This document shows, one piece after another, positions 6,259 through 10,060 of a stretch of 10,060 nucleotides of DNA. The stretch is taken from assembly GCA_015489255.1 (NCBI GenBank), contig WGAD01000219.1, positions 1 through 10,060 on the forward strand, in the 5' to 3' direction. This stretch comes from Anaerolineales bacterium (GTDB lineage: Bacteria; Chloroflexota; Anaerolineae; Anaerolineales; Villigracilaceae). Made by a program: the position numbers and the translations under genes. The notes under the pieces were generated by a model, which worked only from the letters and a program-made list of their open reading frames with translations, had not been told where the DNA came from and did not search any database. Position 1 is the first letter of the stretch, and each line of letters starts with the position of its first letter.

Positions 6259-7509
6259 CTAAAATGCGGCCACGACCAGGCTCGAAGCCGCCATCAGCGC
6301 AAGGGGAAGCAATGCCTGGCGGCGCAAGGCTGCCGAACCGGCGAGGAGCAGCAGGATGATTTTGCCCAGGATATTGGCGCCGGTTGCCAGCAGTAACGCC
6401 TGGACGGCCACCTGGCGGGTGATCTCCCGACCTGCCATTTGCGATAGCGACAGGGTGATGGGGTCGATCTTCGTCAGCCCGGAGAGAAAACTGGCAAGAT
6501 ACGTGCCGATTTCTCCCAGGGCCTGGTTGGCGAGGGTGGTCAAGAAGAGGATGGCGCCGAAGAGCAGGCCAATTTGAATGGCCGGCCACAAGCGGAATGG
6601 GTTGTTGAAGTCGGAAGGGATGCTTTCATCGGAACTTGTGGTGCGCCAAAGATACAGGCTGCTGACCAGGCCGACGGCAAAAGGCAGCAGCAGGCGTCCC
6701 CACACCTCGCCCGCAAGCGAGGGGTTGAAGGCCAGTACTTCCACCAGGACGCGGAGATACATGGTGGACGAGGCGATGACAATGCCGGCGGCCAGATGCC
6801 GCACCAGGGATGGGTGGGCGCGGCTGCGCTCGGCGAAGCTGAGCGTGAGCGCGGTGGTCGAGACCACGCCGCCGAGTAAGCTGGTGATCCAGATGCCGCG
6901 AGAACGCCCGAACAATTTGATTGCCAGGTAGCCAGAAAAACTGATCGCCGAAACGAAGACGACCATCAACCACAATTGAAAAGGGTTGAGGACGTGCAAG
7001 GGGTCGAAGGTGCGGTTGGGCAGCAACGGCAGTACGACCGCGCTGATGATGATGAACTTCAAGGTGGCGTAGATGTCTTCCCGTTCGATACGCGCCACCA
7101 GAGTGTGCAGGGTGTTGCGCAAGGCCAGCAGGCCGGTCACCAGCACTCCGAGAGCAGTCGCCAACCAGATGTGATCCCAGTAAATCAGGCCGCCGATCAG
7201 ATACACCAGGAGCACGGCGATTTCGGTCGTCAGGCCTGTGTCGCCGTGGCGCGTGGAGACGGTGTACACGATCAGCAGCAAGGCCATCAACCCGATGAAG
7301 CCAAAGGTGAACAACGCTGGTTGATGGTCGCTGATCATCGCCAGGGTGGAACCCAGCAAAGCGATCAAAGGGAAGGTGCGGATGCCGGCAAAAGAAAAGG
7401 CCCGCTCGGTGGCCTGCTGCGTGTGTTCTCGTTCCAGGCCAACCAGCAAGCCGATGAGAGCGGAGAGCGCAAATTTTTGCCACAAAAGGAGGGAAAGTTC
7501 CGTCATCAT
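6259..7509 (-). CDS. MgtC/SapB and DUF4010 domain integral membrane protein
   Basis: The product is 416 residues and strongly hydrophobic, with about ten or more membrane helices. The N-terminus has the MgtC/SapB signature ALIGLLVGLERE (17-28) and AGIRTFPLIALLGS (41-54). The C-terminal half matches DUF4010, with LLGGVVSTTALTLSFAERS and the stretch around TMYLRVLVEVLAFNPSL. Proteins of this two-domain type are widespread, but their substrate or role is unknown. MgtC itself in pathogens inhibits the F-type ATP synthase and aids growth in low magnesium, and that should not be carried over without evidence. The start at 7509 (ATGATG) is preferred to an in-frame start at 7671, because the latter would add 54 residues of non-family sequence and run into the cysS terminator hairpin; AGGGA lies 6 bp upstream of 7509. 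rlmB follows after 20 bp, so the two are probably co-transcribed. Confidence 0.93.
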   Translation of the reverse strand: MMTELSLLLWQKFALSALIGLLVGLEREHTQQATERAFSFAGIRTFPLIALLGSTLAMISDHQPALFTFGFIGLMALLLIVYTVSTRHGDTGLTTEIAVLLVYLIGGLIYWDHIWLATALGVLVTGLLALRNTLHTLVARIEREDIYATLKFIIISAVVLPLLPNRTFDPLHVLNPFQLWLMVVFVSAISFSGYLAIKLFGRSRGIWITSLLGGVVSTTALTLSFAERSRAHPSLVRHLAAGIVIASSTMYLRVLVEVLAFNPSLAGEVWGRLLLPFAVGLVSSLYLWRTTSSDESIPSDFNNPFRLWPAIQIGLLFGAILFLTTLANQALGEIGTYLASFLSGLTKIDPITLSLSQMAGREITRQVAVQALLLATGANILGKIILLLLAGSAALRRQALLPLALMAASSLVVAAF

Positions 7510-7565
7510 CTCGTTTCCCTGAGAAATGAAAAAGTCGCCGCTGCCAGAGTTTGGCGGTCCATTTT

Positions 7566-7596
7566 GGCTGGTTGCCAGCCCTGCGTTTGGGCGCAG
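7566..7596 (-). promoter_or_regulatory. Two abutting hairpins in the leader of the MgtC-like gene
   Basis: Two perfect inverted repeats touch each other: GGCTGG-TTG-CCAGCC (7566-7580) and CTGCG-TTTGGG-CGCAG (7581-7596), written on the plus strand. They lie 57 bases upstream of the MgtC-like start. In the minus-strand transcript they would fold side by side in the 5' leader. No T-run follows in the direction of that gene, so a simple terminator is unlikely. The role is unknown, and it matches no riboswitch class I can recognise. Confidence 0.35.
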
Positions 7597-7658
7597 TTTT
7601 CCCCTTGTTTGTGCGTCCAGGACGTCTGGCTGATCGTTGCCAGGTGAACGGAATGGTG

Positions 7659-7689
7659 AAACGGGGCGCAAAACGTTTGCGCCCCGTTT
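7659..7689 (-). terminator. Intrinsic terminator after cysS
   Basis: A perfect 14-bp inverted repeat, AAACGGGGCGCAAA / TTTGCGCCCCGTTT, with a 3-base loop begins 12 bp beyond the cysS stop. The stem is GC-rich in the middle and ends in TTT on the minus strand, but the T-tract is short. It could also work on the plus strand, as both ends are similar. It separates yacL-cysS from the MgtC-like gene downstream. Confidence 0.7.
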
Positions 7690-7701
7690 GTTCGCTTGCG
7701 T

Positions 7702-9099
7702 TTATCCCCAGCGCCAGGCGGTGCCGTCTTTGCTGTCTTCCAGCACCACGCCGAGTTCGGCCAGCCGGTCGCGGATGTGGTCGGAGAACGCCCAGAGTTT
7801 CTGCTTGCGCAGCTCGCCGCGGATTTCGACCAGCAGGTCCACGAAGGGGTCGGCGTCGCCGCCGGATTTTTGCGTGTCCAGGCGCAGGCCGAGCACGCCG
7901 GCCAGTTCGCGCAGGGTCTCTTGGGCTGGCTGGATCTGTTCACCGCTGGCATCGGCGTCTCGGGCGGAGTTGATGGCGCGCACCAGGTCGAAGAGAGCAG
8001 CCAGAGCGGCGGCGGTGTTGAAGTCGTCGTCCATGGCGCTTTCGAAGGCGGCGCGGGTGTCCCGGGCGCGTTGTTCCAGGGCCTGGGCCTGATCTTGCGG
8101 GATGCCCGCGGCGCCCGCTGCGGCGGGCCGCAACGCCGATTTGAGCCGCTCCAACGCTCGTTCTGCGCTGGCGATGGTTTCGTCGGTGAAAGTCAACGGC
8201 GAGCGGTAGTTGCCGTTGAGGATCAACATACGCATTACGTCGCCTTCGTGGGTGGAGAGGAACTCCTTGATGGTGACCAGGTTGCCCAGCGATTTGGACA
8301 TCTTTTCGCCGCCCAGTTGCAACATGCCGTTGTGCACCCAATAACGGGCAAAAGGCTTGCCGGTGTAACATTCCGACTGGGCGATTTCGTTTTCGTGGTG
8401 TGGGAAGATCAGGTCGTTGCCGCCGCCGTGGATGTCTATCTGTTCGCCCAGTTCGTGCAGGTTCATAGCCGAACATTCAATGTGCCAGCCCGGGCGTCCC
8501 TTTCCCCAGGGGCTGTCCCAGGCGGGCTCGCCGGGTTTGGCGGCCTTCCAGAGGGCAAAATCCATGGGGTGTTCTTTGTTGTCGTCTACTTCAATGCGGG
8601 CGCCCGCTTGCATATCCTCCAGGCGGCGGCCCGAGAGTTTGCCGTAATCCTCGTCTTTGGTCACCCGGAAGTACACATCGCCGTTGGGGGCCGGGTAGGC
8701 GTAGCCTTTGTCTATCAACCCTTGCACCATCTGGATGATTTGCTCCATGGTTTGCGTGGCACGCGGGTTGGCGGTGGCGGGCAGGACGTTGAGGGCCTCC
8801 AGCTGGTTTTTGAATTCCTGGATGTAGTTTTCTGCCAGTTCAAAGGGGTCGACCCCCAGTTTGTTGGCGCGGTCGATGATCTTGTCGTCCACGTCGGTGA
8901 AATTCATGACATGGCGAACCTGATAGCCTTTGTATTCCAGGTAGCGGCGGATGATATCGAAGACCAGGACCGACATGGCGTGCCCCACGTGCGCGTCGCT
9001 GTACACGGTAGGCCCGCAGACATACATTTTGACGATGCCGGGTTCGAGGGTCTCAAAAGGTTCTTTTTTGCGCGTCAGGGTGTTGTAAATTTTGAGCAT
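7702..9099 (-). CDS. cysS: Cysteinyl-tRNA synthetase
   Basis: The 465-residue product charges tRNA-Cys with cysteine in the cytoplasm. It is a complete class I enzyme: the HIGH box appears as HVGH (37-40) after [11 protein letters not shown], and the KMSKS loop is at 266-270. The zinc ligands that select cysteine are present as C28, C209 (WHIECSAM), H234 and E238 (FPHHENE), which are the same numbers I recall for the E. coli enzyme. The C-terminal helical DALR-type and anticodon-binding regions follow from about 340. The start at 9099 ([15 protein letters not shown]) is chosen over an in-frame start at 9132, because GAGGAAG lies 5 bp upstream and family proteins begin here. It lies 10 bp after the PIN-TRAM gene and is probably co-transcribed with it, ending at a hairpin terminator. 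Confidence 0.98.
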   Translation of the reverse strand: MLKIYNTLTRKKEPFETLEPGIVKMYVCGPTVYSDAHVGHAMSVLVFDIIRRYLEYKGYQVRHVMNFTDVDDKIIDRANKLGVDPFELAENYIQEFKNQLEALNVLPATANPRATQTMEQIIQMVQGLIDKGYAYPAPNGDVYFRVTKDEDYGKLSGRRLEDMQAGARIEVDDNKEHPMDFALWKAAKPGEPAWDSPWGKGRPGWHIECSAMNLHELGEQIDIHGGGNDLIFPHHENEIAQSECYTGKPFARYWVHNGMLQLGGEKMSKSLGNLVTIKEFLSTHEGDVMRMLILNGNYRSPLTFTDETIASAERALERLKSALRPAAAGAAGIPQDQAQALEQRARDTRAAFESAMDDDFNTAAALAALFDLVRAINSARDADASGEQIQPAQETLRELAGVLGLRLDTQKSGGDADPFVDLLVEIRGELRKQKLWAFSDHIRDRLAELGVVLEDSKDGTAWRWG

Positions 9100-9104
9100 G
9101 GTCT

Positions 9105-9111
9105 CTTCCTC
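9105..9111 (-). promoter_or_regulatory. cysS ribosome binding site overlapping the preceding stop codon
   Basis: GAGGAAG on the minus strand shares its first two bases with the TGA stop of the PIN-TRAM gene and sits 5 bp before the cysS ATG. This decides the cysS start and suggests that ribosomes ending the upstream gene help start cysS. Confidence 0.8.
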
Positions 9112-10060
9112 AAGAATTCGAGCTGTTTTCAATCAGGCGGGCGAAGATCATCCGTCCGGCAGCGGTTTGCAGCACTTTGGTAACCACCATATCACGGGTC
9201 TGGCCGATGAACGGCGCGCCGTCTTCCACCACCACCATCGTCCCGTCTTCCATGTAACCAACGCCCTGGCCGTGTTCGCGGCCTTCCTGGATGATGTTTA
9301 GGGTGATGGTTTCTCCGGGCAGCACCACGGATTTCACCGCGTTGGCCAGTTCGTTGATGTTGAGGATCGGGACGCCTTGTAACTCGGCAATGCGGTTGAG
9401 GTTGTAGTCGTTGGTCAAGATTGGGCATTGCATTTGGCGCGCCAGGATAACCAGCTTGTCGTCCACTTCGCGCACGCCGTCCACATCAATATCGCTGATG
9501 CGGATGGTGACGTTGGGCGCTTTTTGCAGATCGGCTAGCACCTCCATCCCGCGCCGTCCGCGCTGGCGGCGTAAGTTGTCTGCAGAATCGGCGATGTATT
9601 GCAGCTCGTTGAGCACAAAGCGGGGGATGAGCAGCGTTCCGGGCAAGAAGCCGGTGCGGGCGATGTCGGCGATGCGCCCGTCGATGATTACGCTGGTATC
9701 GAGCAGGATCGTGCGGTTGCCACTGCCCCAGCCCTTTTTGGCTTCGGCGCTGTCGCCGCTGCGGAAAGAGCGAAACATGCTGACGATATCGCCCTGACGC
9801 ATAATGAAGACGGCCACGCCCAGGTAGCCGAAGAGCAAGACGGCGACGAAGGGCATCAGGTTGCCAAAGGGTTCCGGTAAAAGAGACAGGGGAAAGGTGA
9901 GCAACGCGGCGATCAGCAGGCCGATCGTCAGCCCCAGCAGGCCGGCAAAGAGCGTTTCAGCCGTCACCTGGCCGACGAGGCGGCGCAGCCCGCGCACCGG
10001 ACGGGTGCTGATGAAAGGCGTCATCACCAGGCCGAAGAGGGCGCCTACCAGCGCCAGCAT
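9110..10060 (-). CDS. YacL-family membrane protein with PIN and TRAM domains (5' end outside window)
   Basis: The visible 316 residues start with membrane helices (about 1-15, 33-60 and 66-88), followed by a PIN nuclease-like domain (119-232) and a TRAM domain (about 241-312). The PIN acidic residues are in place: D121 ([11 protein letters not shown]), E152 (LNELQ), D200 or D201 (EVDDKL) and D218 (LTNDYN). PIN domains are usually metal-dependent ribonucleases and TRAM binds RNA, so a membrane-bound RNA-acting protein is expected; no substrate is established here. The Met at the very window edge is probably internal: YacL proteins, as I recall, are near 360 residues with four helices, so roughly 40-50 residues and one helix should lie beyond base 10060. 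The stop is 10 bp from cysS. In Bacillus, yacL lies in the same chromosomal neighbourhood as cysS and rlmB. Confidence 0.92.
   Translation of the reverse strand: MLALVGALFGLVMTPFISTRPVRGLRRLVGQVTAETLFAGLLGLTIGLLIAALLTFPLSLLPEPFGNLMPFVAVLLFGYLGVAVFIMRQGDIVSMFRSFRSGDSAEAKKGWGSGNRTILLDTSVIIDGRIADIARTGFLPGTLLIPRFVLNELQYIADSADNLRRQRGRRGMEVLADLQKAPNVTIRISDIDVDGVREVDDKLVILARQMQCPILTNDYNLNRIAELQGVPILNINELANAVKSVVLPGETITLNIIQEGREHGQGVGYMEDGTMVVVEDGAPFIGQTRDMVVTKVLQTAAGRMIFARLIENSSNS

Noticed and set aside
7581..7600. Hairpin plus TTTT as a plus-strand terminator
   Set aside because: The stem has only 5 bp and no plus-strand gene lies upstream that would need it.
7510..7671. A 54-residue N-terminal extension of the MgtC-like protein
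   Set aside because: It is hydrophilic, unlike the family, would start inside the cysS terminator hairpin, and a better start with a ribosome binding site exists at 7509.
7696..9183. A 495-codon open frame on the plus strand opposite cysS
   Set aside because: cysS is complete with all catalytic and zinc residues on the other strand; long antisense frames are common in GC-rich genes.

Overview
The window looks like chromosomal DNA from a GC-rich bacterium. My best guess is an anaerobic member of the Chloroflexota (Anaerolineae-like). This is inferred from gene content and codon use (a doubled-CXXCH multihaem cytochrome next to a housekeeping yacL-cysS-rlmB block); there is no rRNA or marker here that would prove it. 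Coding density is very high, with no gene-free stretch over 200 bp, and I see no tRNA, rRNA, IS element, prophage or CRISPR array.

Left part, plus strand (1-4132): a tight three-gene unit for extracytoplasmic function. It starts inside a large multihaem c-type cytochrome whose visible 664 residues hold 17 CXXCH motifs and one CX3CH motif, arranged as nine two-haem modules. Ten bases later comes a small membrane/HAMP protein, which as sequenced is split into two overlapping frames; removing one base near a CCCC tract at 2157-2160 would restore a single 179-residue protein with two membrane segments. The third gene overlaps the second by 4 bp. It encodes an exported, cysteine-rich protein with a C-terminal SLT lytic transglycosylase domain. 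Together they suggest an envelope electron-transfer locus: cytochrome, small membrane receptor or anchor, and a peptidoglycan-cutting enzyme that might help assembly through the wall. The joint function is inference.

Right part, minus strand (10060-4122, read right to left): a PIN-TRAM protein of the YacL family (5' end outside the window), then cysS, a strong hairpin terminator, an MgtC/DUF4010 membrane protein, rlmB, and a GH1 beta-glycosidase. The order yacL-cysS-(one gene)-rlmB resembles the Bacillus yacL...cysS-mrnC-rlmB neighbourhood, with the MgtC-like gene sitting where mrnC would be. rlmB and the glycosidase overlap by 4 bp (ATGA). The glycosidase ends convergently with the transglycosylase gene, with an 11-bp overlap of coding ends.

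The most noteworthy material is the cytochrome operon: its modular haem repeats, the CX3CH site, the likely frameshift in the HAMP gene, and the pairing with a disulfide-rich transglycosylase.
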